Source: Rhizobium mayense
Lineage (GTDB): Bacteria > Pseudomonadota > Alphaproteobacteria > Rhizobiales > Rhizobiaceae
Assembly: GCF_030272705.1 (NCBI RefSeq)
Contig: NZ_JARFYM010000003.1
Location: 248,001 to 312,000, forward strand
Length of the DNA: 64,000 nucleotides
Reading direction: 5' to 3'
How positions within the stretch are numbered: position 1 is the first letter of the stretch; each line of letters starts with the position of its first letter. Shown here one piece after another: positions 22,508 to 31,565 of this stretch. The position numbers and the translations under genes are program-made. The notes under the pieces were generated by a model. The model ran no database searches. It was not told the DNA's origin and was given only the letters and a program-made list of their open reading frames with translations.

Positions 22508-22553
22508 TCCCTATGTTACGCGACACTACAACACGAGGCTACTCACATAGGGA
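22508..22553 (+). promoter_or_regulatory. Possible hairpin masking the pdhA ribosome-binding site
   Basis: TCCCTATGT at 22508-22516 is exactly complementary to ACATAGGGA at 22545-22553, with a 28-base loop. The right arm overlaps the AGGGAGGG ribosome-binding site just before the pdhA ATG at 22561. If formed in the mRNA it would lower pdhA translation. Seen directly; the role is inference. Confidence 0.45.
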
Positions 22554-22560
22554 GGGTTGA

Positions 22561-23604
22561 ATGGCGCCGCGAAAATCCGCGTCCGTTTCCAGCCGCAAGA
22601 CAACATCCAAGCCTGTCAAAGACACCAACGGTGGTGCAATCGCGGAATTCGACCGCGATGCGGAGCTCAAGGCCTATCGTGAGATGCTGCTGATCCGCCG
22701 CTTTGAAGAGAAAGCCGGCCAGCTTTACGGCATGGGCTTCATCGGCGGCTTCTGTCACCTTTATATCGGCCAGGAGGCCGTCGTCGTCGGCATGCAGTTG
22801 GCGCTGAAGGACGGCGACCAGGTCATCACAGGCTATCGTGACCACGGCCACATGCTGGCGACCGGCATGAGCGCCCGCGGCGTCATGGCCGAGCTCACCG
22901 GACGTCGGGGCGGCTATTCCCGAGGGAAGGGCGGCTCCATGCACATGTTCTCCAAGGAAAAGAACTTCTACGGCGGCCACGGCATCGTCGGTGCGCAGGT
23001 CTCGCTCGGTACCGGCCTCGGTTTCGCCAATTGGTATCGCGGCAATGACAATGTCAGTGTCGCCTATTTCGGCGACGGCGCTGCCAACCAGGGCCAGGTC
23101 TACGAAAGCTTCAACATGGCGCAGCTCTGGAAGCTGCCGGTGATCTACGTGATCGAGAACAACCGCTACGCCATGGGCACATCGACGGCGCGCGCAACCG
23201 CGCAGGCCGACTTCTCCAAGCGCGGCTCCTCGTTCGGCATTCCCGGTATCCAGGTCGACGGCATGGATGTTCGCGCCGTGAAGGCGGCCGCCGATGAAGC
23301 GGTCGAGTATTGCCGTTCCGGCAAGGGCCCGATCATTCTGGAAATGCTGACCTATCGCTATCGTGGCCATTCCATGTCGGACCCGGCTAAGTATCGCTCC
23401 AAGGACGAAGTGCAGAAGATGCGCTCCGAGCATGACCCGATCGAGCAGGTTCGTGCCCGTCTCTTGGAAAAGGGTTGGGCGTCGGAAGACGAGCTGAAGG
23501 CCATCGACAAGGATGTTCGCGATATCGTCGCCGACAGCGCCGATTTCGCCCAGGCCGATCCGGAGCCGGATGCTTCCGAGCTCTACACCGACATTCTGCT
23601 CTAA
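22561..23604 (+). CDS. pdhA: Pyruvate dehydrogenase E1 component, alpha subunit
   Basis: Thiamine-diphosphate-dependent decarboxylation of pyruvate as an alpha2beta2 E1. The product is 347 aa. The thiamine motif is complete: GDGAANQGQVYESFNMAQLWKLP to VIENN. Other family blocks are GFCHLYIGQEAVVVGM, GYRDHGHMLA, GKGGSMHMFS and the phosphorylation-loop-like RYRGHSMSDPAKYRSKDEV. The N-terminus has a short basic Ser/Thr/Lys extension. Strong AGGGAGGG ribosome-binding site. First gene of pdhABC. Confidence 0.97.
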   Translation: MAPRKSASVSSRKTTSKPVKDTNGGAIAEFDRDAELKAYREMLLIRRFEEKAGQLYGMGFIGGFCHLYIGQEAVVVGMQLALKDGDQVITGYRDHGHMLATGMSARGVMAELTGRRGGYSRGKGGSMHMFSKEKNFYGGHGIVGAQVSLGTGLGFANWYRGNDNVSVAYFGDGAANQGQVYESFNMAQLWKLPVIYVIENNRYAMGTSTARATAQADFSKRGSSFGIPGIQVDGMDVRAVKAAADEAVEYCRSGKGPIILEMLTYRYRGHSMSDPAKYRSKDEVQKMRSEHDPIEQVRARLLEKGWASEDELKAIDKDVRDIVADSADFAQADPEPDASELYTDILL

Positions 23605-23622
23605 TTCGGGGAGGGACGATCC

Positions 23623-24996
23623 ATGCCCATCGATATTCTCATGCCCGCCCTTTCTCCGACGATGGAAGAGGGCACCCTTTCGAAATGGCTCAAGCAGGAA
23701 GGTGACAAGGTCGCCTCTGGTGACGTCATCGCCGAAATCGAGACCGACAAGGCCACCATGGAAGTGGAAGCTGTCGACGAAGGCACGATCGGCAAGCTGC
23801 TGATCGAAGCCGGCACCGAAGGCGTCAAGGTCAACACCAAGATCGCGATCCTGTTGCAGGACGGCGAGTCCGCTTCGGACATCTCGACCGCCAAGGCCGC
23901 TCCGGTCGCCGAGCCGGTCAAGGCCGAAGCTCCGGCACCCGCCGCTGCTCCAGCACCCGTTGCGGCGCAGCCGAAAGCGGCTCCCGCCGATCCGGAAATT
24001 CCGGCCGGCACGGAAATGGTGTCGATGACGGTGCGTGAAGCGCTGCGCGACGCCATGGCCGAAGAAATGCGCGCCAACCCGGACGTCTTCGTCATGGGCG
24101 AAGAAGTCGCCGAATACCAGGGCGCCTATAAGGTTACCCAAGGCCTGCTGCAGGAATTCGGTCCACGCCGCGTGATTGACACCCCGATCACCGAGCACGG
24201 TTTTGCCGGCGTCGGCGTCGGTGCCGCCATGGCTGGCCTTCGCCCGATCGTCGAGTTCATGACTTTCAACTTCGCCATGCAGGCGATCGACCAGATCATC
24301 AACTCCGCCGCCAAGACGCTCTATATGTCCGGCGGCCAGATGGGTGCCCCGATGGTCTTTCGCGGCCCCAACGGCGCGGCAGCGCGCGTAGCGGCTCAGC
24401 ACAGCCAGGATTATGCGGCCTGGTACAGCCACATTCCAGGCCTCAAGGTGGTCGTGCCCTACACGGCAGCCGACGCCAAGGGCCTGCTGAAAGCGGCGAT
24501 CCGCGATCCGAACCCAGTCATCTTCCTTGAAAACGAAATCCTTTACGGCCAGCACTTCGATGTGCCGAAGCTCGATGATTTCGTTGTGCCGATCGGCAAG
24601 GCCCGCATCCATCGTTCCGGCAAGGACGCAACGGTCGTCTCCTTCGGTATCGGCATGACCTATGCCACGAAGGCGGTCGCCGAGCTCGAAGCCCAGGGCA
24701 TCGATGTCGAGCTGATCGACCTTCGCACCATCCGTCCGATGGACCTGCCGACGATCATCGAATCCGTCAAGAAGACCGGTCGCCTGGTGACCGTCGAGGA
24801 AGGCTATCCGCAGTCGTCCGTCGGCACTGAAATCGCCACCCGCGTCATGCAGCAGGCCTTCGATTATCTCGACGCGCCGATCCTGACGATCGCGGGCAAG
24901 GATGTGCCCATGCCCTACGCCGCCAACCTCGAGAAGTTGGCGCTTCCGAGCGTCGGCGAAGTGGTCGATGCGGTGAAAGCCGTTTGCTACAAATAA
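23623..24996 (+). CDS. pdhB: Pyruvate dehydrogenase E1 component, beta subunit, with N-terminal lipoyl domain
   Basis: E1 beta subunit of 457 aa, longer than the usual about 330 aa because an entire lipoyl domain is fused at the N-terminus (residues 1-80; lipoyl Lys in [17 protein letters not shown]). An Ala/Pro linker (about 85-125) leads to the transketolase-like pyrimidine-binding domain ([16 protein letters not shown]...) and the C-terminal transketolase domain. The lipoyl domain is nearly identical to that of the neighbouring E2. This architecture is known in rhizobia. An 18-base gap after pdhA contains GGGGAGGG. Confidence 0.96.
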   Translation: MPIDILMPALSPTMEEGTLSKWLKQEGDKVASGDVIAEIETDKATMEVEAVDEGTIGKLLIEAGTEGVKVNTKIAILLQDGESASDISTAKAAPVAEPVKAEAPAPAAAPAPVAAQPKAAPADPEIPAGTEMVSMTVREALRDAMAEEMRANPDVFVMGEEVAEYQGAYKVTQGLLQEFGPRRVIDTPITEHGFAGVGVGAAMAGLRPIVEFMTFNFAMQAIDQIINSAAKTLYMSGGQMGAPMVFRGPNGAAARVAAQHSQDYAAWYSHIPGLKVVVPYTAADAKGLLKAAIRDPNPVIFLENEILYGQHFDVPKLDDFVVPIGKARIHRSGKDATVVSFGIGMTYATKAVAELEAQGIDVELIDLRTIRPMDLPTIIESVKKTGRLVTVEEGYPQSSVGTEIATRVMQQAFDYLDAPILTIAGKDVPMPYAANLEKLALPSVGEVVDAVKAVCYK

Positions 24997-25011
24997 GGGG
25001 AGGGCTCTTCG

Positions 25012-26379
25012 ATGCCTATCAACATCACCATGCCTGCCCTCTCGCCGACCATGGAAGAGGGCAACCTCGCCAAGTGGCTGGTCAAGGAAGGCGATAAGAT
25101 CAAGTCAGGCGACGTTATCGCCGAGATCGAGACAGACAAGGCAACGATGGAAGTCGAAGCCGTCGATGAAGGCACCGTCGCCAAGATCGTCGTTCCCGCG
25201 GGCACCGAAGGCGTCAAGGTCAATGCGCTGATCGCGGTCCTGGCTGGCGAAGGCGAGGACGTTTCCGCGGCTGCCTCCGGCGCCGCTGCTGCGCCGGCCG
25301 CTCAGACCGCTGCGCCTGCCGCAGCGGCACCAGCGCCGAAGGCGGAGGCGGCTCCGGCCCAATCCGCGCCGGCCGCGCAGCCTGCGCCAGTCGTGCCTGC
25401 TGCCCTTTCAACGGATGGTCATCGCACTTTCGCCTCGCCGCTCGCGCGCCGCCTTGCCAAGGAATCCGACATCGATCTGACTGCGCTCGTCGGCTCCGGC
25501 CCGCATGGCCGCGTGATCAAGAAGGACATCGAAGCCGCTGTTGCCAGCGGTGGCGTTGCAAAGGCTGCTCCGGCGGCCGCTCCCGCTGCCCAGCCGGCCG
25601 CGGCCGCTCAGGCTCCGGCCGCAGCAGCGCCGAAAGGCATGTCGGAAGACGCCGTTCTGAAGTTGTTCGAACCCGGTTCCTACGAACTCGTGCCACACGA
25701 CGGCATGCGCAAGACCATTGCCAAGCGCCTGCAGGAATCCAAGCAGACCGTTCCGCATTTCTACGTCACCGTCGATTGCGAGTTGGATGCACTGTTGGCG
25801 CTGCGTTCGCAGCTCAACGATGCTGCTCCGAAGTCGAAGGATGGCGTTCCGGCCTACAAGCTCTCCGTCAACGACATGGTCATCAAGGCCCTGGCGCTGG
25901 CGCTGCGCGATGTACCGGAAGCCAACGTCTCCTGGACCGACAACAACATGGTCAAGCACAAGCACGCCGATGTCGGTGTTGCCGTGTCCATCCCGGGCGG
26001 TCTGATCACGCCGATCATCCGCAGCGCCGAGCTGAAGACGCTGTCTGCCATCTCCAATGAGATGAAGGACTACGGCAAGCGCGCCAAGGAGCGCAAGCTA
26101 AAGCCCGAGGAATACCAGGGCGGCACGACCGCTGTGTCCAATATGGGCATGATGGGCGTTAAGAACTTCTCGGCTGTCATCAATCCGCCGCATGCGACCA
26201 TTCTGGCCGTTGGCGCGGGCGAGCAGCGTGTGATCGTCAAGAAGGGTGAAATGGCCATCGCCACCATGATGAGCGTCACCTTATCGACCGACCACCGTTG
26301 TGTCGACGGTGCGCTTGGCGCGGAACTTTTGGCAGCCTTCAAGGGCTATATCGAAAACCCGATGGGTATGCTCGTCTGA
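25012..26379 (+). CDS. pdhC: Pyruvate dehydrogenase E2, dihydrolipoamide acetyltransferase
   Basis: Core of the complex; passes the acetyl group to CoA. The product is 455 aa: lipoyl domain (1-80, lipoyl Lys in [10 protein letters not shown]), long Ala/Pro linker, peripheral-subunit-binding domain (about 140-175: [28 protein letters not shown]), second Ala/Pro linker, and catalytic acetyltransferase domain from about 225 with the active-site motif [16 protein letters not shown]. The Ala/Pro linkers are strongly GC-biased. Ribosome-binding site GGGGAGGG matches that of pdhB. Confidence 0.97.
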   Translation: MPINITMPALSPTMEEGNLAKWLVKEGDKIKSGDVIAEIETDKATMEVEAVDEGTVAKIVVPAGTEGVKVNALIAVLAGEGEDVSAAASGAAAAPAAQTAAPAAAAPAPKAEAAPAQSAPAAQPAPVVPAALSTDGHRTFASPLARRLAKESDIDLTALVGSGPHGRVIKKDIEAAVASGGVAKAAPAAAPAAQPAAAAQAPAAAAPKGMSEDAVLKLFEPGSYELVPHDGMRKTIAKRLQESKQTVPHFYVTVDCELDALLALRSQLNDAAPKSKDGVPAYKLSVNDMVIKALALALRDVPEANVSWTDNNMVKHKHADVGVAVSIPGGLITPIIRSAELKTLSAISNEMKDYGKRAKERKLKPEEYQGGTTAVSNMGMMGVKNFSAVINPPHATILAVGAGEQRVIVKKGEMAIATMMSVTLSTDHRCVDGALGAELLAAFKGYIENPMGMLV

Positions 26380-26404
26380 GCCTTGTCGTCAAACGGAGGC
26401 ATGA

Positions 26405-27046
26405 ATGACCAAGACCGTTCTGTGTTATGGCGACTCGCTGACATGGGGCTATAACGCCGAGACGATCGATCGTCATGCCTTCGAAGATCGATGGCCGAGC
26501 GTGCTGCAGAAGGCGCTCGGCGATCAGGCCCGGATGATTCCGGAAGGGCTGAACGGCCGCACCACGGCTTTCGACGACCATCTCGCCGATTGCGACCGCA
26601 ATGGTGTGAAGGTCTTGCCGACGATCCTGCAGACGCACGCGCCGCTCGATCTCGTCATTATCATGCTGGGCACCAACGACATGAAGCCGGTGATCGCCGG
26701 TTCGGCCTTTGCGGCCTTGCAGGGCGTCAGCCGGTTGATTCAGCTGGTGCGCAGTCATACATGGGGTTTTGAATACGATGTCCCCGACATTCTGATTGTG
26801 GCTCCCCCACCCATCAGTGAGACCGCCAATGCTGCCTTCGCCGCTCATTTCCTCGGCGCGGTCAAGGAGTCGGCGAAGCTTGCTACGCTTTATCGCGACC
26901 TGGCCGACGAGCTGGGCTGCGGCTTTTTCGATGCAGGCACAGTCGCCGTCACCACGCCGCTCGACGGCGTGCATCTCGATGCGGAAAACACGCGGGCGCT
27001 CGGCCGTGGCCTCGAACCGATCGTTCGGATGATGCTCGGGCTTTAA
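26405..27046 (+). CDS. SGNH/GDSL-family hydrolase
   Basis: Arylesterase-type hydrolase, 213 aa. The four SGNH blocks are visible: nucleophile Ser in VLCYGDSLTWGYN (block I), a Gly in block II (GLNGRTTAFDDH), Asn in GTNDMKP (block III), and Asp-x-x-His in DGVHLDAEN (block V). No signal peptide, so probably cytoplasmic. It sits 25 bases after pdhC with a GGAGGC ribosome-binding site, inside the pyruvate dehydrogenase block and before lpdA, so it is probably co-transcribed; no substrate can be named. Confidence 0.9.
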   Translation: MTKTVLCYGDSLTWGYNAETIDRHAFEDRWPSVLQKALGDQARMIPEGLNGRTTAFDDHLADCDRNGVKVLPTILQTHAPLDLVIIMLGTNDMKPVIAGSAFAALQGVSRLIQLVRSHTWGFEYDVPDILIVAPPPISETANAAFAAHFLGAVKESAKLATLYRDLADELGCGFFDAGTVAVTTPLDGVHLDAENTRALGRGLEPIVRMMLGL

Positions 27047-27049
27047 CCA

Positions 27050-27091
27050 TTTGATTGAGTGCGATCTTACTCGAAAGCCGCTCCATATCCT
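27050..27091 (+). repeat. Dispersed rhizobial intergenic repeat, copy 2
   Basis: Related to the segment at 21993-22034: both begin with TTTGATT, contain GATCTTA and then a CCGCT block. It lies in the gap between the GDSL hydrolase gene and lpdA. Possibly a mosaic repeat remnant; function unknown. Confidence 0.55.
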
Positions 27092-27176
27092 TGCGGTGCT
27101 TCGGTTCGCTATCGGGCTCCGGGAAAATTAAGGCAGGCTGAGCTTCGACTGGCCGCCAACCAAAGGCAGGAAACAT

Positions 27177-28622
27177 ATGGCTGAGAATTACGACGTCATC
27201 ATCATCGGCTCTGGCCCTGGCGGCTATGTTGCCGCCGTGCGCGCCGGCCAGCTTGGCCTGAAGACGGCGATCGTCGAACGAGAGCACCTGGGCGGTATCT
27301 GCCTGAACTGGGGCTGCATTCCGACCAAGGCGCTGTTGCGCTCGGCCGAAATCCTCGATCATTCCAATCATCTGAAAGACTACGGCCTTGTTCTGGAAGG
27401 CAAGGTTACGCCCGATGTGAAGGCGGTCGTCGCCCGTTCGCGCGGCGTTTCCCTTCGCCTCAACATGGGCGTCGGCTTCCTGATGAAAAAGAACAAGGTC
27501 GACGTGATCTGGGGCGAGGCCAAGATCACCAAGCCCGGCGAAATCGTCGTGGGCAAATCGACCAAGCCTGTCGTCGAGCCGCAGCATCCGCTGCCGAAGA
27601 ACGTCAAGGGCGAGGGCACGTACACCGCCAAGCACATCATCGTCGCCACCGGCGCCCGCCCGCGTGCCCTGCCGGGCATCGAGCCGGATGGCAAGCTGAT
27701 CTGGACCTATTTCGAAGCGCTCAAGCCGGATTTCCTGCCGAAGTCGCTGGTGGTCATGGGTTCCGGCGCGATCGGCATCGAATTTGCGAGTTTCTATCGT
27801 TCGCTCGGCGTCGATGTCACCGTCGTCGAAATCATGCCAACCATCATGCCGGTCGAAGACGCCGAAATTTCCGGCATCGCCCGTAAGCAGTTGGAAAAGC
27901 GTGGCCTGAAGATCTTCACCAAGACGAAGGTCACCAAGGTCGACAAGGGTGCGAACAGCATCACCGCCCATATCGAGACTGAAGACGGCAAGGTGCAGCA
28001 GATCACGGCTGACCGCATGATCTCCGCCGTCGGCGTGCAGGGCAACATCGAGAATCTCGGCCTGGAAGCGCTCGGCGTGAAGACGGATCGCGGTTGTGTC
28101 GTTATAGACGGCTACGGCAAGACCAGCGTGCCGGGCATCTATGCGATCGGCGACGTCGCCGGCCCGCCAATGCTGGCGCACAAGGCCGAGCATGAAGGGG
28201 TAGTCTGCATCGAGAAGATCGCCGGCTTGCCGAACGTGCATCCGACCGACAAGAGCAAGGTGCCGGGCTGCACCTATTGCCAGCCGCAGGTTGCCTCGGT
28301 CGGTCTGACGGAAGCCAAGGCAAAGGAACTCGGCCGTGACATCCGGGTCGGCCGCTTCCCGTTCACCGCCAACGGCAAGGCGATTGCGCTCGGCGAGGAC
28401 CAGGGGCTTTGCAAGGTCATCTTCGACAAGAAGACAGGCGAACTGCTCGGTGCGCACATGGTCGGCGCCGAAGTTACCGAACTGATCCAGGGCTTTGTCG
28501 TCGCTATGAACCTTGAGACGACGGAAGAGGAATTGATGCACACGATCTTCCCGCATCCGACTGTTTCGGAAACGATGAAGGAAGCCGTGTTGGACGCCTA
28601 CGGCCGGGTGCTGAACGCTTGA
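27177..28622 (+). CDS. lpdA: Dihydrolipoyl dehydrogenase (E3)
   Basis: FAD-dependent disulfide oxidoreductase, 481 aa, that reoxidises the lipoyl groups of E2 with NAD. N-terminal FAD motif IIIGSGPGGYVAAVRAGQLG; redox-active disulfide in GGICLNWGCIPTKALL; NAD motif VVMGSGAIGIEFASFYRSLG; second FAD block GIYAIGDVAGPPMLAHKAEHEG; C-terminal active-site HPHPT-type motif (TIFPHPTVSETMKEA). Position after pdhABC indicates the pyruvate dehydrogenase-specific E3. The 130-base gap upstream may carry its own promoter. Confidence 0.97.
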   Translation: MAENYDVIIIGSGPGGYVAAVRAGQLGLKTAIVEREHLGGICLNWGCIPTKALLRSAEILDHSNHLKDYGLVLEGKVTPDVKAVVARSRGVSLRLNMGVGFLMKKNKVDVIWGEAKITKPGEIVVGKSTKPVVEPQHPLPKNVKGEGTYTAKHIIVATGARPRALPGIEPDGKLIWTYFEALKPDFLPKSLVVMGSGAIGIEFASFYRSLGVDVTVVEIMPTIMPVEDAEISGIARKQLEKRGLKIFTKTKVTKVDKGANSITAHIETEDGKVQQITADRMISAVGVQGNIENLGLEALGVKTDRGCVVIDGYGKTSVPGIYAIGDVAGPPMLAHKAEHEGVVCIEKIAGLPNVHPTDKSKVPGCTYCQPQVASVGLTEAKAKELGRDIRVGRFPFTANGKAIALGEDQGLCKVIFDKKTGELLGAHMVGAEVTELIQGFVVAMNLETTEEELMHTIFPHPTVSETMKEAVLDAYGRVLNA

Positions 28623-28677
28623 TAATTTCCTGGTTCGCCCTCTATCCAGAGGGTGGAAATTTACAAAGGAAATCATC

Positions 28678-28938
28678 ATGTCTATCGGTACTGAGGCTTG
28701 GATCGTCTTTCTGCTGATCGGTCTGGTGGCGGGATTTCTCGCCAGCCTGGTTGTTGGCGGTGGCGGCCTGATCAGTTGTTTGTTGAGTGGCGTGATTGGT
28801 GCTTTCGTGGGCGGGTTCCTGTTTAATTGGTTTGGAATTTCGCTGGGCATACAAAATGCGCTCGTGGTTGAAATCATTCATGCAACGGTCGGCGCGATCA
28901 TTGTGGTACTTCTTGCAAGGGCGATAGCGTGGGGGTAA
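28678..28938 (+). CDS. Small membrane protein, GlsB/YeaQ/YmgE-like
   Basis: Protein of 86 aa made almost wholly of three hydrophobic, Gly-rich helices (IVFLLIGLVAGFLASLVVGGGG; LISCLLSGVIGAFVGGFLF; ATVGAIIVVLLARAIAWG). The Gly pattern is that of the GlsB/YeaQ/YmgE (transglycosylase-associated) family of stress-linked membrane proteins; biochemical role unknown. AAAGGAA ribosome-binding site. The next gene, 8 bases on, is a second member. Confidence 0.75.
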   Translation: MSIGTEAWIVFLLIGLVAGFLASLVVGGGGLISCLLSGVIGAFVGGFLFNWFGISLGIQNALVVEIIHATVGAIIVVLLARAIAWG

Positions 28939-28945
28939 AGGCGCG

Positions 28946-29194
28946 ATGGAAGGCGTAGGCTGGCTTGGTCTGATCATCATCGGCGGGCTTGCGGGTTGGC
29001 TCGCGGGCAAGCTGATGGAGGTGCGCTACGGCATCATCCTCAACATCGTTCTTGGCATTGCCGGCTCGGTCATTGCCGCGGGCATTCTGGTGCAATTGCA
29101 TGTCGGTGTGCCCGGCGGCCGGCTTGGTTTTTTCGTCACCGGTTTCATCGGTGCATGCATTCTGATATTTCTCGCCAAACTCGTCCGGCGATGA
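28946..29194 (+). CDS. GlsB/YeaQ/YmgE-family membrane protein
   Basis: Protein of 82 aa: GWLGLIIIGGLAGWLAGKLMEVRYGIILNIVLGIAGSVIA is the family pattern, followed by a third helix GFFVTGFIGACILIFLAKLVRR. It closely resembles the minus-strand protein at 52778-53035 (shared GGLAGWLA, KLME, NI(V/I)LGI, TGFIGACILIF and a C-terminal RR). Role unknown; the family is often stress-induced. Forms a pair with the preceding gene. Confidence 0.85.
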   Translation: MEGVGWLGLIIIGGLAGWLAGKLMEVRYGIILNIVLGIAGSVIAAGILVQLHVGVPGGRLGFFVTGFIGACILIFLAKLVRR

Positions 29195-29230
29195 AAGTGC
29201 CGCGAGTAAGCGGCGGAAAGTAGACGTTTC

Positions 29231-30202
29231 ATGGTCACGATTCTCGACACTGTCAATCCAGACGCAAAGCGCATCAGGCACCCGGAAAAGGCGCATCGGC
29301 CGGATACGGAAGTCCTGCGCAAGCCGGATTGGATCCGTGTCAAGGCGCCGACATCCAAGGGCTATGCCGAGACCCGCTCGATCGTGAAGGAACACAAGCT
29401 CGTTACCGTCTGCGAAGAGGCCGGCTGCCCGAATATCGGCGAGTGTTGGGACAAGAAGCACGCCACCTTCATGATCATGGGCGAGATTTGCACGCGCGCC
29501 TGTGCTTTCTGCAATGTCTCGACCGGCAAGCCGAATGCGCTCGATATGGCCGAGCCCGAAAACGTCGCCAAGGCCGTCAAGGAAATGGGCCTCAGCCACG
29601 TTGTCATCACGTCCGTTGACCGTGACGACCTGGAAGACGGTGGTGCCGAGCACTTCGAAAAGGTGATCTGGGCGATCCGTGCCGCTTCGCCGGCAACGAC
29701 GATCGAGATCCTGACGCCGGACTTCCTGCGCAAGCCAGGCGCTCTGGAACGCGTCGTTGCCGCCAAGCCTGATGTCTTCAATCACAATCTGGAAACGGTA
29801 CCGTCCAAGTATCTGACGGTGCGCCCTGGCGCCCGCTATTTCCACTCGATCCGTCTGCTGCAGCGCGTCAAGGAACTCGATCCGACTATGTTCACCAAGT
29901 CTGGCATCATGGTCGGCCTTGGCGAAGAGCGCAACGAAGTGCTGCAGTTGATGGACGACCTTAGGACTGCTGACGTCGACTTCCTGACCATCGGCCAGTA
30001 TCTGCAGCCGACCCGAAAGCATCATCAGGTCATGAGCTTCGTCACCCCGGACGAATTCAAGTCCTATGAGACGGTTGCCTATACCAAAGGCTTCCTGATG
30101 GTCGCCTCCAGCCCGCTCACTCGCTCTTCCCACCACGCCGGCGATGATTTCGCCCGGCTGCGCGCTGCCCGCGAGAAAAAGGTTCTGCTGGCCGCTGAGT
30201 AA
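29231..30202 (+). CDS. lipA: Lipoyl synthase
   Basis: Radical-SAM enzyme that inserts two sulfurs into octanoyl groups on E2-type proteins. The product is 323 aa. It carries both cluster motifs: auxiliary [12 protein letters not shown] and radical-SAM CTRACAFC. Other blocks are [15 protein letters not shown] and [22 protein letters not shown], with the conserved C-terminal [12 protein letters not shown] containing the RSSYHA-type Ser ligand. It supplies the cofactor for the adjacent pyruvate dehydrogenase complex and is probably in the same transcription unit. Confidence 0.97.
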   Translation: MVTILDTVNPDAKRIRHPEKAHRPDTEVLRKPDWIRVKAPTSKGYAETRSIVKEHKLVTVCEEAGCPNIGECWDKKHATFMIMGEICTRACAFCNVSTGKPNALDMAEPENVAKAVKEMGLSHVVITSVDRDDLEDGGAEHFEKVIWAIRAASPATTIEILTPDFLRKPGALERVVAAKPDVFNHNLETVPSKYLTVRPGARYFHSIRLLQRVKELDPTMFTKSGIMVGLGEERNEVLQLMDDLRTADVDFLTIGQYLQPTRKHHQVMSFVTPDEFKSYETVAYTKGFLMVASSPLTRSSHHAGDDFARLRAAREKKVLLAAE

Positions 30203-30229
30203 GCCTAACAAGATTAAATCTTGCGTTTC

Positions 30230-30265
30230 GAACAAACCGCGGCGATTGTGCCGCGGTTTTTGTTC
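30230..30265 (+). terminator. Intrinsic terminator after lipA
   Basis: AAACCGCGGC at 30234-30243 pairs perfectly with GCCGCGGTTT at 30250-30259 around a six-base loop, followed by T residues. It lies 28 bases after the lipA stop and ends the pdh-lip block. Confidence 0.88.
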
Positions 30266-30359
30266 GCGTCGCCATCTCTTTGTCATCAAGGCGGCCTACG
30301 GAACACGCCGCCGTTTGTTACCGGTTTCGGCGCTTTAGAATCGACTATGGAGCTGGACC

Positions 30360-30953
30360 GTGGAGCAGGCCGTCGCGCCGCAAGCGCTGCCTTATGCCGT
30401 CGACATAGACCACGCGGCTCACATCGTCGAGAAGGCGGATCGAATCCTCGTCATTGGCTGCTCCGGCACCGGCAAAAGCACGCTGGCGCAGGCGATCGCG
30501 CGATTGCGCGGGCTGACCTACGTATCAATGGACCGTGATATCTTCTGGCTGCCCGGTTGGAAGCATCGGCCACGTCCGGAGGCGATCGCGCTGATCGAGC
30601 AAGCAGTCGCCGGACCGCGTTGGGTCATGGACGGCAACAGCCCCGGAACCTTGCCGTTGAGGCTGCCGCGCACCGATATCGTCATATGGCGAAGACCGCC
30701 GCGGCATGTTGCCTTGAGGGGCGTGATTTCACGTTGGCTACGCTACCGGGGCCGGTCGCGGCCCGAGATGGCTGCCGGCTGCCCCGAGCGGTTGGATTGG
30801 AAATTCCTGCAATACATTTGGACGTTCGAGCGTAACGAAGCGCCGCAGTTTCAGGAGATGTTGGTGCAACACGGCGGCAATATGCCAGTGGTGACGCTGA
30901 GATCCTACCGCGACGGCGAGGAGCTGCTTTCGCGTCTCCGAAACGAGATCTGA
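30360..30953 (+). CDS. P-loop NTPase, adenylate-kinase/topology-modulation-like, copy 1
   Basis: Protein of 197 aa from a GTG start. Walker A motif ILVIGCSGTGKSTLAQAIA is at about residues 29-47; YVSMDRDIFWLPGWKHRP follows, then GPRWVMDGNSPGTLPLRLPRTDIVIWRRPPR. This is the pattern of the FlaR/topology-modulation (adenylate-kinase-like) family, small nucleotide-binding proteins of unknown substrate. The next gene is a tandem paralogue of the same length. Confidence 0.8.
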   Translation: MEQAVAPQALPYAVDIDHAAHIVEKADRILVIGCSGTGKSTLAQAIARLRGLTYVSMDRDIFWLPGWKHRPRPEAIALIEQAVAGPRWVMDGNSPGTLPLRLPRTDIVIWRRPPRHVALRGVISRWLRYRGRSRPEMAAGCPERLDWKFLQYIWTFERNEAPQFQEMLVQHGGNMPVVTLRSYRDGEELLSRLRNEI

Positions 30954-30962
30954 GAGGTGGTC

Positions 30963-31556
30963 ATGGATCAAGTGACGATGCCTGTATTGCGTGCCGAAGT
31001 GGACGATCTCGCCGAAGCGGCTGATCATATCCGCCGGGCGAATCGAATTCTCGTCATGGGCTGTTCCGGCGGCGGAAAATCGACCCTGTCGCAGAAGATC
31101 GCCACCGACTTCGGCCTTACCTATGTCTCGATCGACCGCGACGTCTTGTGGCTGCCGGGCTGGGTTCAGCGCGGACGGGACGAGCAGCGGGCCATCATCG
31201 TCTCCCAGGTGCAAGGCGAGCGCTGGATCATGGATGGCACCAATCCCTCGACTTTTGATGTGCGCCTGCCGCGCACCGACTTCGTCATCTGGGTGCGGAT
31301 GCCTCGGCTGCTGTGCATCTGGGGCGCGGTCTCCCGCTGGATCAAATGGATGGGCCGCACGCGCCCCGAAATGGCACCAGGCTGCATCGAGAAAGTCGAT
31401 TGGGAATTCCTGCGATTCATCTGGACGTTCGAGGAGAAATTCGCACCGCGCGTTGTCGCGGGCCTCGCCGAACACGGCCCCGATGTGCCGGTTCTGCAGC
31501 TAAAATCCCGCCGCGAAATGCGCCAGCTTCTTGATCTTCTGAGCCGTCCTGCTTAA
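30963..31556 (+). CDS. P-loop NTPase, adenylate-kinase/topology-modulation-like, copy 2
   Basis: Protein of 197 aa; ATG at 30963 preceded by GAGAGG. Walker A ILVMGCSGGGKSTLSQKIA, then YVSIDRDVLWLPGWVQRGRDE and RWIMDGTNPSTFDVRLPRTDFVIWVRMPR. Almost every block matches the preceding protein, including the C-terminal FL(Q/R)(Y/F)IWTFE, so the two arose by tandem duplication. The 9-base gap implies one transcript. Enzymatic activity is not known. Confidence 0.82.
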   Translation: MDQVTMPVLRAEVDDLAEAADHIRRANRILVMGCSGGGKSTLSQKIATDFGLTYVSIDRDVLWLPGWVQRGRDEQRAIIVSQVQGERWIMDGTNPSTFDVRLPRTDFVIWVRMPRLLCIWGAVSRWIKWMGRTRPEMAPGCIEKVDWEFLRFIWTFEEKFAPRVVAGLAEHGPDVPVLQLKSRREMRQLLDLLSRPA

Positions 31557-31565
31557 TTGCCGGTC

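Noticed and set aside
22543-24612. 689-codon antisense frame over pdhA/pdhB
   Set aside because: Runs through two well-identified genes on the other strand; no motif of its own and no ribosome-binding site.
26949-28877. 642-codon antisense frame over lpdA
   Set aside because: Shadow of lpdA; low-complexity D/R/L-rich translation typical of reversed coding sequence.
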